DNA of 64,000 nt from Halodesulfovibrio aestuarii DSM 17919 = ATCC 29578 (GCF_000384815.1 NZ_ARQF01000021.1:186001-250000), one strand, 5' to 3'; positions 24,850 to 34,084 are shown, numbered from the stretch's first letter. Numbers and translations: made by a program. The notes: generated by a model from the sequence alone, not told the origin.

Positions 24850-25329
24850 CTATACCTGTGAATACATGGATTGAAGTTTGATGAGATGGCGTTTTTCCTC
24901 CTGAATACATTCGCGAATAGCTTCTTTTTCGGAATCCGGAACAAAGTCTTCCATCTCAATAAAAAACAGCAGGGTGTCCTTTTCAAAGCTCATGGCCATT
25001 CGTATGGCCTCTTTTTCATCTTCCATTATGGCCACTCTTTTTTCCACAGCCTCGTCGGAGAAAAGGGCATGTGATTCGATCAGTCCTTGGATGTACGCAC
25101 CGAATTCTTCGCTTGTGGCCCATGCTGGTAACTCGATTTGACCGAGCCGATCTGTGAGAGCCTGAAAGATTCCCTGATGTCTAGTTTCTTCAATAGCCAG
25201 ATAGTGGAATAGTTCACGTGTTTTTTGGGTCTTGGCGGCCTCTTCCAGACGCAGATAAAATTCTCGGCCTTTTTTTTCTATTTCTACTGCAATCTTGGCT
25301 ATTTCGTTAGCTCGGAAAAAACTTGCCAT
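24850..25329 (-). CDS. Ferritin-like/rubrerythrin-type diiron protein without rubredoxin domain
   Basis: 159 residues, one four-helix bundle. The expected iron ligands appear as EIEKKGREFY, EETRHQ, a mid-helix FEKDTLLFFIEM and a final EEKRHL, the spacing of the rubrerythrin/erythrin group. There are no CxxC motifs, so a partner must supply electrons if it is a peroxidase. AAGGAGATATC precedes the ATG. Likely oxidative-stress or iron-related, by family. Confidence 0.85.
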   Translation of the reverse strand: MASFFRANEIAKIAVEIEKKGREFYLRLEEAAKTQKTRELFHYLAIEETRHQGIFQALTDRLGQIELPAWATSEEFGAYIQGLIESHALFSDEAVEKRVAIMEDEKEAIRMAMSFEKDTLLFFIEMEDFVPDSEKEAIRECIQEEKRHLIKLQSMYSQV

Positions 25330-25780
25330 GATATCTCCTTGTCTTGGTTGTTGCGTGATACGTTCCGGACATCGTCTCTGGTGCCGTCCGGCACGTAGTA
25401 TATGATGATTTGTTGAGATCTATTTTAATTGTGTACAGGAAAAGACCAAATCGTCAATGCATACGTACTTTGTATCAAAGTTGCACCTTCTATCTCTATC
25501 CTGTGTGGTTAGGATGTTGTCTTCTTTGAAGTCCAACCTACCAGATTTTACAGGGGGATTTGGATGAGAGGTACCATAACGAGACGAAATGTTGAAAGGT
25601 AGCCTTTTTTTGTAGATGGTGCTTCTACGCGTATACTATAACAAAACGGGTTGCGCCTATCTAGTCGCAACCCGAGAAAAACAGAAGGGAAGTCGCAGCG
25701 AATATTCGTGGTGGCTATTTTAACAGCTCACCACAACTGCTGGGAACATAAAAAGCTCCACAAACTCTATTGAGCAGAAT
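25330..25780. other. Intergenic region with GC palindrome and terminator-like hairpin
   Basis: About 450 bases. It contains a GTGCCG-TC-CGGCAC palindrome (25381-25394), 52 bases upstream of the ferritin-like gene's start and possibly an operator or leader hairpin. It also holds the hairpin listed at 25640-25680. No coding frame is credible. Confidence 0.55.
25640..25680 (-). terminator. Probable terminator of the cutA-pfkB unit
   Basis: CGGGTTGCG (25647-25655) pairs with CGCAACCCG (25666-25674); on the minus strand TTTTG follows. The T tract is short, so termination may be partial. Confidence 0.6.
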
Positions 25781-26707
25781 TTAGGCTTTGAAAGCTTCAG
25801 CGTAACGTGCGTCGAATTCTTCTTGAGTAAAGGAATGTTCGCGGGTGCCATAGTGTTCTACACAAAAGCTTGCGCTTACTGCACCAAGCTTGGCGGCTTC
25901 TTCTACTGATTTACCGTTGATAATTCCTTTGATGAGTCCTGCACGGAATGCATCACCACAGCCTGTCGGGTCTACAACATCTTTTGGCTTTGCAATGCCA
26001 ACCTCTACAGGGCTGCCATTATCAATACGGGAGCCGTTTTCTGCGAGTGTTGTGATAATGTAATCACATTTTTCCAGAAGTTGTTCTTTTGATAGGCCGG
26101 TAGCATTTTTAATGAGTTCAAGCTCGTAGTCGTTAGAAACGAGCATGTGAGCACCTTCAATGCATTCAAGCAGTTCTTCACCGGAGAATATTGTAATTTG
26201 CTGACCTGGATCAAAAATGTAGCGGATGCCGTTTTCTCGAAAATACTTAGGCAGATTCATCATGTCATCTTTGTTGCCCGGTGCAATGATTGCAATGTCA
26301 TTTTCTTTGGATATGGTCGGGAATTCATAGTTACATGGATGAATCATCGCGCCCGGATGGAATCCCGTGATTTGGTTGTCGCTCTGGTCTGTTGTGATAT
26401 GGCAATTGGCGGTGAAAAGATCATCAACAACACGGATTCCATCAAGTGAAATACTCTGTTTTTCCAAAACTTCTTTGTAGCGGTCAAAATCTTTACCAAC
26501 AGTGGACAGAATGGTTGGTTTTTCGCCGAGCAGTGCGAGAGAGTGAGCAATGTTTCCTGCGGTACCGCCAAGTTTTTCCTCAAGACGTTCGATAAAGAAA
26601 CATACGTTGAGCATGTGGATTTTGTCAGGGAGGATGTGGTCAGCAAATTTTCCGTCGAAGTTCATAATGCGGTCATAAGCGAGAGAGCCGAATACATAAA
26701 TGGCCAT
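25781..26707 (-). CDS. PfkB-family sugar/nucleoside kinase
   Basis: 308 residues from the ATG at 26707, which has AGGAG 10 bases upstream. The ribokinase-fold marks are EKLGGTAGNIAHSLALLG near the N-terminus and the DPTGCGDAFRAGLI anion-hole/catalytic-Asp motif near residue 245 (usual DTxGAGD, with Cys for Ala here). The sequence is closer to archaeal-type adenosine or nucleoside kinases than to ribokinase or fructokinase, but the substrate cannot be fixed from sequence. It starts 13 bases after cutA, so the two form an operon. Confidence 0.88.
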   Translation of the reverse strand: MAIYVFGSLAYDRIMNFDGKFADHILPDKIHMLNVCFFIERLEEKLGGTAGNIAHSLALLGEKPTILSTVGKDFDRYKEVLEKQSISLDGIRVVDDLFTANCHITTDQSDNQITGFHPGAMIHPCNYEFPTISKENDIAIIAPGNKDDMMNLPKYFRENGIRYIFDPGQQITIFSGEELLECIEGAHMLVSNDYELELIKNATGLSKEQLLEKCDYIITTLAENGSRIDNGSPVEVGIAKPKDVVDPTGCGDAFRAGLIKGIINGKSVEEAAKLGAVSASFCVEHYGTREHSFTQEEFDARYAEAFKA

Positions 26708-26720
26708 TGAACTAATGCTC

Positions 26721-27032
26721 CTAGCAGGTTTCGTGTTCAATCCAGGACAAAAAGTCAGGGTTTCCGCCTGTGATTGGTAAAGATACTATACAGGGTACAT
26801 CGTAGCTATGCAGTTTTTGCGCAGTTTGTGTAAGTGCGGTGACCTTGGCTTCTGATGTTTTTGCAATCAAGACAACTTCATGTGCAGATTGCACTTCATT
26901 TTCCCATTTGTAGATCGATTCTACGCCGGGAATAATATTGATACATGCGGCAAGGTTTTGTGAAACAAGCTCCTTACCGATAGACCGTGCTTCTTCAGGA
27001 GTTGAAACCGTCATATACACGAGAAAAGACAT
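26721..27032 (-). CDS. cutA: Divalent-cation tolerance protein CutA
   Basis: 103 residues from the ATG at 27032, with GGAGA upstream; the longer frame upstream is unlikely. Family marks are YMTVSTPEEARSIGKELV, LAACINIIPGVESIYKWENEV and the YDVPCIVSLPITGGN segment. CutA1 forms trimers related to PII proteins and has been linked to copper tolerance, though its function remains unclear. Confidence 0.93.
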   Translation of the reverse strand: MSFLVYMTVSTPEEARSIGKELVSQNLAACINIIPGVESIYKWENEVQSAHEVVLIAKTSEAKVTALTQTAQKLHSYDVPCIVSLPITGGNPDFLSWIEHETC

Positions 27033-27297
27033 GGCATCTCCATTTTGTTGAAGTGCAGTTAACAACAAAAGGACAGTACAAAAAGTTAAGAGTGAGAGCA
27101 ATTGTTCAACGTGTGTCAGTAGAAAAAGTATGAGCAGCGGTTGAAGGTAGCTTTTGCATGTTTTCATGACATTGAAACTTGCCAAAGCGTGTTTCTGCTG
27201 CAAAACTGCATGGAATTATAAGGTTTGTTTAAAAAAGTATTTTTTTAGATTGTTAATAGAAAATACGTGGCATGCCATGGGGTTGTCTGGAGAAAAA

Positions 27298-27936
27298 ATG
27301 CGTAAGAAAGAACGGGCGCTGGAAATGTTAGCGCGATTACATAAGCGATATCCAATAAAATCGACTCATTTACATTTTTCAACAGTATGGGAGCTTTTTG
27401 TAGCCACAGTGCTTTCAGCTCAGTGCACTGATGAGCGTGTGAATAAGGTTACGCCTGTGTTGTTTGACCGTTGGCCTACACCCTACGAACTGGCAGAGGC
27501 TGATGTTCAAGATGTGGAAGAGGTTGTACGCTCTACAGGATTTTACCGTAATAAAGCAAAAAATATCGTGGCGGCTGCAAAGCGCGTTGTGGAAGTTTAT
27601 GGTGGGGAAATTCCAAAAACTTCGAAAGAGGTCATCACTCTTGCTGGTGCTGCACGTAAAACCGCAAATGTTGTGCTTTGGAATGGGTACGGTATAAATG
27701 AAGGTATAGCGATTGATACTCATGTGAAACGCATAGTATTTCGCCTTGGACTGACAAAGGCGACTAATCCGACCATTGTTGAAAAAGATTTGTTACCGTT
27801 ATTCCCAAAAGATGAGTGGGGTTTTGTAAACCATATGCTGGTTTCGTTTGGGCGTGATGTCTGTATAGCCCGTAGTCCACAGTGCGATCTCTGCGAGATG
27901 GAAGAGTTTTGTCCTAAGAATGGAGTGAAAAAGTAG
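27298..27936 (+). CDS. nth: Endonuclease III
   Basis: 212 residues from the ATG at 27298, with GGAGA just upstream; E. coli Nth is of the same size. It is a base-excision-repair glycosylase/AP lyase for oxidised pyrimidines. The catalytic Lys (ARKTANV) and Asp (IAIDTHVKRI) are present. The [4Fe-4S] cluster ligands are C-x6-C-x2-C-x5-C near the C-terminus. The helix-hairpin-helix turn reads LAGAARKTA where LPGVGRKTA is usual. It is divergent from cutA. Confidence 0.95.
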   Translation: MRKKERALEMLARLHKRYPIKSTHLHFSTVWELFVATVLSAQCTDERVNKVTPVLFDRWPTPYELAEADVQDVEEVVRSTGFYRNKAKNIVAAAKRVVEVYGGEIPKTSKEVITLAGAARKTANVVLWNGYGINEGIAIDTHVKRIVFRLGLTKATNPTIVEKDLLPLFPKDEWGFVNHMLVSFGRDVCIARSPQCDLCEMEEFCPKNGVKK

Positions 27937-28120
27937 CCATTAAATTTTTACTAGCATATGTGTGGTGATAAAATATATATTTACTCCCTTTTTGGTATGG
28001 AATTGTCTAATTAATATACTAATAATATTCATTTTATGTTAAAGTTTTATTGATTACGACGATAAGTAGTTATAGTGCATCCATTATATGCGTTTTAAAT
28101 TTATAAGAAAGGCCGTCAGT

Positions 28121-28651
28121 ATGTCGTTAGTAAACTCTTTGTTAAACAAACCGGTGGACATGGCACAATTACAAAAAACCGCGCAGACTACTATGCAAAA
28201 AAAGTCTGCCAGTGGTAGCGTGGTTTCAAATTTGTTTGTTGATCAGCAGACGGATCATTCTGAGTATCTTCAAGCACGACGTGAATCTATGGTGGCAGTT
28301 GACTCGTTGCTTGCGAGCAAAAAAGGGGCATTGACCTCACTTATAGGTACGCAAGTTCTTGCTACGGATCCAAATTCTCCAGATGGGAAAGCAAGCAGTG
28401 CCACTCTCAGAAATCGAGTTAATGCCATGTATACAAATCGGAAAAATAAAAAGATCCATAAAAATAATGACGCGTCAGTTGAAAAAAGAAATAAAGCTGA
28501 AGCAGTTCAAGACGCAGTTGAGGCTGCATTAGAAACTATTTCTGAAGCTGTGTCAGCCACATCAACACCTTCAGTTCCTTCAGTGCCTGTGAGTGAACCC
28601 GTTGCAGTAAAAGCACAGAGTGCGCCAGTTAAAATTTCTATCCGGGTCTAA
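28121..28651 (+). CDS. Hypothetical soluble protein
   Basis: 176 residues from the ATG at 28121 (AAAGG upstream); an in-frame ATG at 28088 would add 11 residues. The N-terminal 110 residues are polar and probably helical. A Lys/Asn-rich segment (RKNKKIHKNNDASVEKRNK) follows, then an Ala/Glu helix and a Ser/Pro/Val-rich tail. No signal peptide and no known family. A strong terminator follows, so it is expressed alone. Confidence 0.65.
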   Translation: MSLVNSLLNKPVDMAQLQKTAQTTMQKKSASGSVVSNLFVDQQTDHSEYLQARRESMVAVDSLLASKKGALTSLIGTQVLATDPNSPDGKASSATLRNRVNAMYTNRKNKKIHKNNDASVEKRNKAEAVQDAVEAALETISEAVSATSTPSVPSVPVSEPVAVKAQSAPVKISIRV

Positions 28652-28688
28652 TTTGTGTTGTAGGTTGTCTGAAAGATCCGGTATATGA

Positions 28689-28724
28689 AAGCCAGAGTTC
28701 TCTGAAGAGAACTCTGGCTTTTTT
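28689..28724 (+). terminator. Intrinsic terminator
   Basis: GCCAGAGTTCTCT pairs with AGAGAACTCTGGC, followed by six T. Confidence 0.92.
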
Positions 28725-28850
28725 GGTTAACCTACTGTGGAATAGGATAGAGTGTGACTACTGGCCTTTTATACTGTGGCAAAAGTGAATCAATAGGTGT
28801 GGTTGTTCATAGCTGAAGGGAAAGAGTAAGGGATGGCCTCGGATGGAATA

Positions 28851-29627
28851 TTAGTCCGGCAACGGAATTTTAAGAATTTTTTCCCATAGCTTGTGATGCT
28901 TAAGAAATCTGGCAGGGCATATAGTGTCACTGTTTGTGGGAAGGTCTTCTAGCAAGTTTTGATACTTTTCAGGATTGCTTCCGTAGATGAGGCAATTGAT
29001 TTCCTGAACGCGGCGAATGTCGCCTTGAATGTTTAGTGTAGATTCTGGCTCCGTTGCAAGTAATTGAAAAGCCTTTGCCGCGCTGGCTGCGATTTTAGCT
29101 CCATCTTCGTACACGCTGATAAGAAGGATTGCCGAAAGAGTATCAACGGCGTCTTCTTCCATACTTTCTGTAATACCCGTTGGCTGAGAATAAATTATTG
29201 CATGCCCTAATTCATGATATATAGCGTGGTGCAGTGTATTTAAAGCAGATGTTGCAGGATCTTTTTGGGCGACGTATTTTTTTTCAGCAAAGAGATTTTT
29301 GGTGTTGCTGAAGAATTCATATGGAATTTGAATTTCCAACTTGCCGTTCTGCAGTACAGCAAAATGGGGTCCGAGTTGGGTGCCGAACCGTAACGTCACA
29401 TCTTCAGCAAGTAGATTCCAGTCTTCAACTATCTGTGCAACTTCTTCTGCAACTTCTGATTGATGAATAGTGCGTGCTGCCGCCACGTCTTCCGGTTCGG
29501 GAAGATCATATACTATGCGCAATCTGCCTTTGGCAGTGGCGGTGTCTGGAGTGAGCAAAGCACATGCGGCAAGAGTAAACAAGAGGGCTGCAATAGTGCG
29601 AAGCATGCAAAAATAATACATACGCAT
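28851..29627 (-). CDS. Secreted putative metallopeptidase (DUF4344-like)
   Basis: 258 residues with an N-terminal hydrophobic segment (about 8-26) and likely signal cleavage near TATA-KG. Residues 138-142 are HELGH, an HExxH zinc site, and ESMEEDAVD (155-162) offers the third ligand, as in gluzincin-like and DUF4344 proteins. The start is uncertain: ATGs at codons 1, 3 and 8 lack a clear ribosome-binding site. Substrate unknown. Monocistronic. Confidence 0.78.
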   Translation of the reverse strand: MRMYYFCMLRTIAALLFTLAACALLTPDTATAKGRLRIVYDLPEPEDVAAARTIHQSEVAEEVAQIVEDWNLLAEDVTLRFGTQLGPHFAVLQNGKLEIQIPYEFFSNTKNLFAEKKYVAQKDPATSALNTLHHAIYHELGHAIIYSQPTGITESMEEDAVDTLSAILLISVYEDGAKIAASAAKAFQLLATEPESTLNIQGDIRRVQEINCLIYGSNPEKYQNLLEDLPTNSDTICPARFLKHHKLWEKILKIPLPD

Positions 29628-29956
29628 ACTAGCACTGTACCGTTACTCTTTATGGATATCAATTTCTATTAACTTCAGTCGTTACAAACAATTATAGTGT
29701 ATGGTTGTTCTTCTTTACAGGGACGTCAACGGGGGGGGATGTCACTATGGCTAATCAGGTAGTTTATAGCCCTGATCAAGCACGTGACGTGTATTGTCTC
29801 CGCTAAGGTTAGTCGAGAGCATGGTCTCTCTCGGTGGGAAGAGCAGAGTTCTCCATGTTGGAGGCATTTTGATAAAAAAGATAACTCAACTAGCTGAAAA
29901 AAAGAAAGGGTGGAGCCAGAAGCTCCACCCTTTCTTTTTTGTAATATACGTAGCAG
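29628..29956. other. Intergenic region with possible tiny ORF and terminator
   Basis: About 330 bases. A 19-codon frame runs from ATG 29747 to TAA 29806, preceded by a G-rich tract that could serve as ribosome-binding site. A CGAGAG/CTCTCG hairpin follows at 29814-29833. The metK terminator lies at 29896-29941. I cannot say whether the tiny frame is translated. Confidence 0.4.
29896..29941. terminator. Bidirectional terminator at the end of metK
   Basis: AGAAAGGGTGGAGC pairs with GCTCCACCCTTTCT, with A tract left and T tract right. Confidence 0.92.
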
Positions 29957-31129
29957 CTAGATTTTCGCAGCAGTGCGAAGTGCGTCAACTGCGTCTGTTG
30001 CTTCCCAACGGAATTCAGGAAGCTCACGACCGAAGTGACCGTAGCATGCAGATTTTTTGTAGATAGGACGCTTGAGGTCAAGAGTTTTGCTGATGCCGTA
30101 AGGGCGCAGGTCAAATACTTCTTTAACTGCTTTCGTAAGAATTTCATCCGGAATTTCAGAAGTCCCGAAAGAAGTAGCAAGAACGGATACAGGTTCGGCA
30201 ACGCCGATAACGTATGCAATCTGAACTTCACAGGTAGGTGCGAGGCCAGCAGCAACAACGTTTTTAGCAATGTAACGCCCCATGTAGGCAGCAGAACGGT
30301 CAACTTTGGACGGGTCTTTTCCGGAGAATGCACCGCCACCGTGGTGACCCATGCCGCCGTATGTGTCCTGAATGATTTTACGGCCGGTAAGACCGCAGTC
30401 TCCCATAGGACCGCCGATTACAAAACGACCAGTGGTATTGATGAAGATACGGGTAGCACTGTCGATGAGGTCTTCAGGAAGAGTCTTTTTGATAACCTCT
30501 TCGCGGATGCCGTCAACGATGTCGTCCTGAGATACGCCGTCTTTATGCTGGGAAGAAATAACGACAGTATCGATGCGGGTTGGTTTGCCGTCGACGTATT
30601 CAAAGGAAACTTCTGTTTTTCCGTCAGGGCGGAGGAAGTCGAGATCGTTATTTTTACGGGCAGCGGTGAGGCGTTCGGAAAGTTTATGAGACCAGTAAAT
30701 AGGAGCTGGCATAAGGGTAGGAGTTTCGTTACATGCGTAACCGAACATCATGCCCTGATCGCCTGCGCCCTGATCTTCAGGGGCAGTCTGATCAACACCC
30801 TGTGCGATGTCTGGGGATTGTTTATCAATAGAGGAGAGTACTGCACAAGTGTCTGCATCAAAGCCCATGTCAGAGCTTGTGTAGCCGATTTCACGAATAG
30901 TGTCGCGAACTACAGTTGGGAAGTCAGCGTAGCCAGTGGTGCTGATTTCGCCGGCGATGACAGCCATCCCTGTTGTAACCAGAGTTTCACAAGCAACACG
31001 ACATTCTGGGTCCTGAGCCATGATGGTGTCAAGAATCGCATCAGAAATCGCGTCAGCAACTTTATCTGGGTGGCCTTCAGTAACAGACTCAGAGGTAAAG
31101 TAATATTTACCCTTGTTGTTGATCATCAT
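29957..31129 (-). CDS. metK: S-adenosylmethionine synthetase
   Basis: 390 residues; makes S-adenosylmethionine from methionine and ATP in the cytoplasm. Signature segments are [30 protein letters not shown] and [19 protein letters not shown], in order. Three central/N/C domains of the usual length. GAGGAGC precedes the ATG. It is the last gene of a panC-DUF502-metK run with short spacers (11 and 13 bases). No SAM riboswitch is seen in front of the run. Confidence 0.97.
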   Translation of the reverse strand: MMINNKGKYYFTSESVTEGHPDKVADAISDAILDTIMAQDPECRVACETLVTTGMAVIAGEISTTGYADFPTVVRDTIREIGYTSSDMGFDADTCAVLSSIDKQSPDIAQGVDQTAPEDQGAGDQGMMFGYACNETPTLMPAPIYWSHKLSERLTAARKNNDLDFLRPDGKTEVSFEYVDGKPTRIDTVVISSQHKDGVSQDDIVDGIREEVIKKTLPEDLIDSATRIFINTTGRFVIGGPMGDCGLTGRKIIQDTYGGMGHHGGGAFSGKDPSKVDRSAAYMGRYIAKNVVAAGLAPTCEVQIAYVIGVAEPVSVLATSFGTSEIPDEILTKAVKEVFDLRPYGISKTLDLKRPIYKKSACYGHFGRELPEFRWEATDAVDALRTAAKI

Positions 31130-31142
31130 TATGGAAGCTCCT

Positions 31143-31832
31143 CTAATCAGATGATGTGGTTGTGATTGATTTTTTTCTAGGTCTCAGTTCTGGAGATTCA
31201 GGATTAAGAATGCCGCCTGAAATGAGAATTTTGAAGGCATCTTCGACGGAAATATCAAGCTTGATAGTGTCCTCTTGTGGAACCATCAAGTAAAAACCGG
31301 AAGTAGGGTTTGGTGTTGTGGGAACAAAAACGTTCAGCACTTCTTCTTCCGTTTTTCGTTGAATTTCGCCAACGGCGATACCTGTAACAAACGCCAATGC
31401 GTACAGCCTGTGGCGTGGGTATTCAATAAGAACAACTTGTTTAAACTCTTTTGCAGGACTTTTAAAGACGCTAATGAAAAGTTGATTCGTGGCAGAATAA
31501 AACCGGTTTATCCCCGGTAGCTTAAGAATTATTTTTTCAATTGTACGTGCTATTATTTTACCTACATAGTTGCGAACCAATAAGCCGGTGAAAACTAAGA
31601 TGATAAAAACAAGTATGATGCCTGTTCCGGTTTCGGGAATTCCTAAGTATTCAAGAACTCTCATGGAGTCCGGTATCCATTTCCATGCGCTATCTGCCCA
31701 TTTAAGGAGGGTGCGCAGGATGAAGACTGTTACAACAATGGGCGCTAGAAAAAGAAAACCGGCAATAAGGTTAACACGTAAAAAGTATTTTATGTGCTGC
31801 CAAAGTGTCCTTTTTCTCGGCGTTGCTGTCAT
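31143..31832 (-). CDS. DUF502 family membrane protein
   Basis: 229 residues from the ATG at 31832, placed by GGAGAAAGC just upstream. Two membrane helices (about 20-40, [17 protein letters not shown], and about 68-88, [16 protein letters not shown]) are followed by a soluble domain with [24 protein letters not shown] and [18 protein letters not shown], the conserved DUF502 core. Function unknown. Between panC and metK. Confidence 0.88.
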   Translation of the reverse strand: MTATPRKRTLWQHIKYFLRVNLIAGFLFLAPIVVTVFILRTLLKWADSAWKWIPDSMRVLEYLGIPETGTGIILVFIILVFTGLLVRNYVGKIIARTIEKIILKLPGINRFYSATNQLFISVFKSPAKEFKQVVLIEYPRHRLYALAFVTGIAVGEIQRKTEEEVLNVFVPTTPNPTSGFYLMVPQEDTIKLDISVEDAFKILISGGILNPESPELRPRKKSITTTSSD

Positions 31833-31843
31833 GCTTTCTCCGT

Positions 31844-32692
31844 TTACAGGTAGAATGGCCAGTTGTCTAACAGTCTTGCTTTTCCAACGAACACGGCAAC
31901 TGCACAACGTGCTTTGTCGGTGATTGTTGTGACCGGTTCAATAGAATCCGGATCAATAAATTCGAGATAATCTTCTTTGCCCAGTGGCAGATGCTTTTCC
32001 CAGTATTCGCGAATAACAGCTTTCAGCTGTTTAACATCGCGTTCCCCTTGTCTGAACGCTTCTGCACCAGCCCGTATGCCAGCATTAATATGCTTAGCTT
32101 GTGCGCGTTCCTCCTTGGTGAGGTAAGCGTTTCGAGAGCTCATTGCAAGTCCGTCATCTTCACGAATAAGTGGACCGTTTATAATAGTGGTCGGAAGGTT
32201 CAGGTCTTGAGTCAGGCGTCGGATAATTGCAAGTTGCTGCCAGTCCTTTTCACCGAAAACAGCGTATTCTGGCAGGGTTAGTATCAGAAGTTTGGTTACA
32301 ACGGTTGATACGCCCCTGAAATGTGTAGGACGGCTAATAGCGCACAGTCCTTTAGCAAGCTGCGGTACCTCAACCCATGTAGCGTGGTCTTCGGCATACA
32401 TGCTTCCCGGTTCTGGAATAAAAAGAATATTTGCGCCTAGTGAGCGTGCTATATTTGCATCGCTATCGTGGTCAGCCGGATAGGCGTCAAGGTCTTCGTT
32501 TGCACCGAACTGGGTCGGGTTTACAAAAAGACTGACAACAAGTTTGTCCGACTTTTCACGGGCAATGCGCATGAGGTTTTTGTGCCCTTCATGAAAGTAG
32601 CCCATAGTAGGTACAAGGCCAACCTTCAGGCCTTCGCAGCGCCATTGAAGACATATTTTCTGTAATTCAGCAGGTGATGTAACTATTTGCAT
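31844..32692 (-). CDS. panC: Pantothenate synthetase
   Basis: 282 residues; condenses pantoate with beta-alanine using ATP. The nucleotidyl-transferase HEGH motif lies in VPTMGYFHEGH, and VNPTQFGANEDLDAYP, FGEKDWQQ and the AMSSRNAYL loop are all present. First gene of the run with DUF502 and metK. The ATG has only a weak upstream ribosome-binding site. panB and panD are not in the window. Confidence 0.96.
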   Translation of the reverse strand: MQIVTSPAELQKICLQWRCEGLKVGLVPTMGYFHEGHKNLMRIAREKSDKLVVSLFVNPTQFGANEDLDAYPADHDSDANIARSLGANILFIPEPGSMYAEDHATWVEVPQLAKGLCAISRPTHFRGVSTVVTKLLILTLPEYAVFGEKDWQQLAIIRRLTQDLNLPTTIINGPLIREDDGLAMSSRNAYLTKEERAQAKHINAGIRAGAEAFRQGERDVKQLKAVIREYWEKHLPLGKEDYLEFIDPDSIEPVTTITDKARCAVAVFVGKARLLDNWPFYL

Positions 32693-32866
32693 ATCAATTT
32701 ATCCAGATATATTTGAAGACGTAATATACGTATAAAAGTAACTTGTCTAGTTAAAAAAGGATGAATGAGGGTTATAGTTATTGGTGGAGTGATCCTCTTG
32801 CTAGCGCAACTTGTTTATGTCACATCTGTAGTTCTGAAAGATTTTTAGAGAGGGGGGGGAGGTTTG

Positions 32867-33466
32867 ATGGAAGCATTGTTTCAAGGCAAACTCGATAATT
32901 TTTGTGCGTTATATGCAGTGCTTAATGCGATGCAGCGAACTCATGGTATTAATCACTGGGAAGCGCGTAAGTTGTTTCATGCAGGTCTGCTGAGTTTTTC
33001 ACGGGATGCTGAAAGTTGGGAAAATATCGTCTGCAACCGCACCGACTACATTGCAGAGGTTCAGTCCTTTATTAACTTGATACGCAGTGAAGGTACGTCA
33101 ATACACTATACACAACCTTTTCCAGATGGGAAGGCCAGTATTGCTGATGTACTCAAGGTTGTTAAGGCGTGGAGTCCTGTCGAACAAGGTAAAGGAACAA
33201 GCCTTTATGAAAAGGCCGGAGGGAAAGGGGTAGTGTTGCAATTCAAACGTTTTTTACCGTTTCGTGGTGCGCCACTTATTACCCACTGGACTGCAGTAAA
33301 AGAATTTGTTGGAAGCGAAATTCGGTTCATTGATTCCAGCTTAGAGAAAAATGCAACATATGCACTTCCGCAAAATGGCTTTTGTACTCGAGAGGATGAG
33401 TTGAAGCAAAGTCAGCTGTTTATGGTTAACCCTGCGACCATTTTTTTATTGGAAGCAAGGGATTAG
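32867..33466 (+). CDS. Putative papain-fold cysteine peptidase-like protein
   Basis: 199 residues, ATG 32867 with GGGGGGAGG upstream (an in-frame TTG lies one codon earlier). The N-terminus has Q7 and C13 (FQGKLDNFCALYAVLNA), a Q-x5-C spacing as in papain. H140 (PLITHWTAV) and D156 (IRFIDSS) complete a Gln-Cys-His-Asp set. No signal peptide, so it is cytoplasmic. The family was not recognised; peptidase, deamidase or transglutaminase activity are all possible. Monocistronic with its own terminator. Confidence 0.65.
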   Translation: MEALFQGKLDNFCALYAVLNAMQRTHGINHWEARKLFHAGLLSFSRDAESWENIVCNRTDYIAEVQSFINLIRSEGTSIHYTQPFPDGKASIADVLKVVKAWSPVEQGKGTSLYEKAGGKGVVLQFKRFLPFRGAPLITHWTAVKEFVGSEIRFIDSSLEKNATYALPQNGFCTREDELKQSQLFMVNPATIFLLEARD

Positions 33467-33820
33467 ACTTGACCGTTGCGGCAAAGACCGGTTGTGAGAG
33501 ATACATGAGCTTTTTCCAGTATGAATTAGATACTGGTTATTTTTTTCATTGGTATGTTAGTAATTGAAATATTTCATTTTCAAAAGATCAATACTTGTGC
33601 TACGGGTGTTACTCTTGGCATGACGCAAATTTTGGGTTGTCGCCTCGATGTTTAGACAAATGTTAAAGCGTAGATGCGTTATCGGCGGTTACGCTATACA
33701 TAGGTAGAATGCAGTAGTCTGCACATTTCTATCGTTGGTTTGGAGAAGGGGTGGCCCTGTAGGTTTACTCCTTTTGTTGATGCGTACGCGCATTCGTTTT
33801 TTATTTTTTGGAGTTTTTTT
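33467..33820. other. Intergenic region with leader of the RRM gene
   Basis: About 350 bases. After the terminator at 33516-33546 comes the promoter/leader of the RRM gene. Just upstream of its ribosome-binding site is a small hairpin ATGCG-TACG-CGCAT (33780-33793), followed by TTTTTT and ATTTTTT runs, which looks like an attenuator. Confidence 0.5.
33516..33546 (+). terminator. Intrinsic terminator after the papain-like gene
   Basis: CCAGTAT pairs with ATACTGG around a 7-base loop, followed by a T-rich tract. Confidence 0.8.
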
Positions 33821-34084
33821 GTGTCTAAGAACATTTATGTTGGCAACCTTGCCTGGTCTGTTGGTGATGATGATTTGCGTGATCTTTTTCAAGAATACGG
33901 TGAAGTTATTTCTGCACGTGTGATTGAAGATCGTGAAACCGGCCGCTCCCGTGGTTTTGGTTTTGTTGAAATGGAAGATAATGGCGCTCTTGAAGCAATT
34001 GATGCTCTCAATGGCAGCGTACATGATGGACGTAACCTCAAGGTTAACGAAGCTCGCCCGCGTGAACGTCGTCCTCGCTACTAA
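33821..34084 (+). CDS. RRM-domain RNA-binding protein
   Basis: 87 residues from a GTG at 33821, with TTGGAG 7 bases upstream. One RRM with RNP2 (IYVGNL) at the start and RNP1 (RGFGFVEM) in the middle, then a short RPRERRPRY tail. Bacterial single-RRM proteins of this type bind RNA and are often cold-induced in cyanobacteria; the role here is not known. Longer frames upstream of the GTG are not needed. Confidence 0.93.
   Translation: MSKNIYVGNLAWSVGDDDLRDLFQEYGEVISARVIEDRETGRSRGFGFVEMEDNGALEAIDALNGSVHDGRNLKVNEARPRERRPRY

Noticed and set aside
31130-31142. SAM riboswitch before metK
   Set aside because: metK follows the DUF502 gene by only 13 bases, and no SAM-riboswitch motif is seen before panC.
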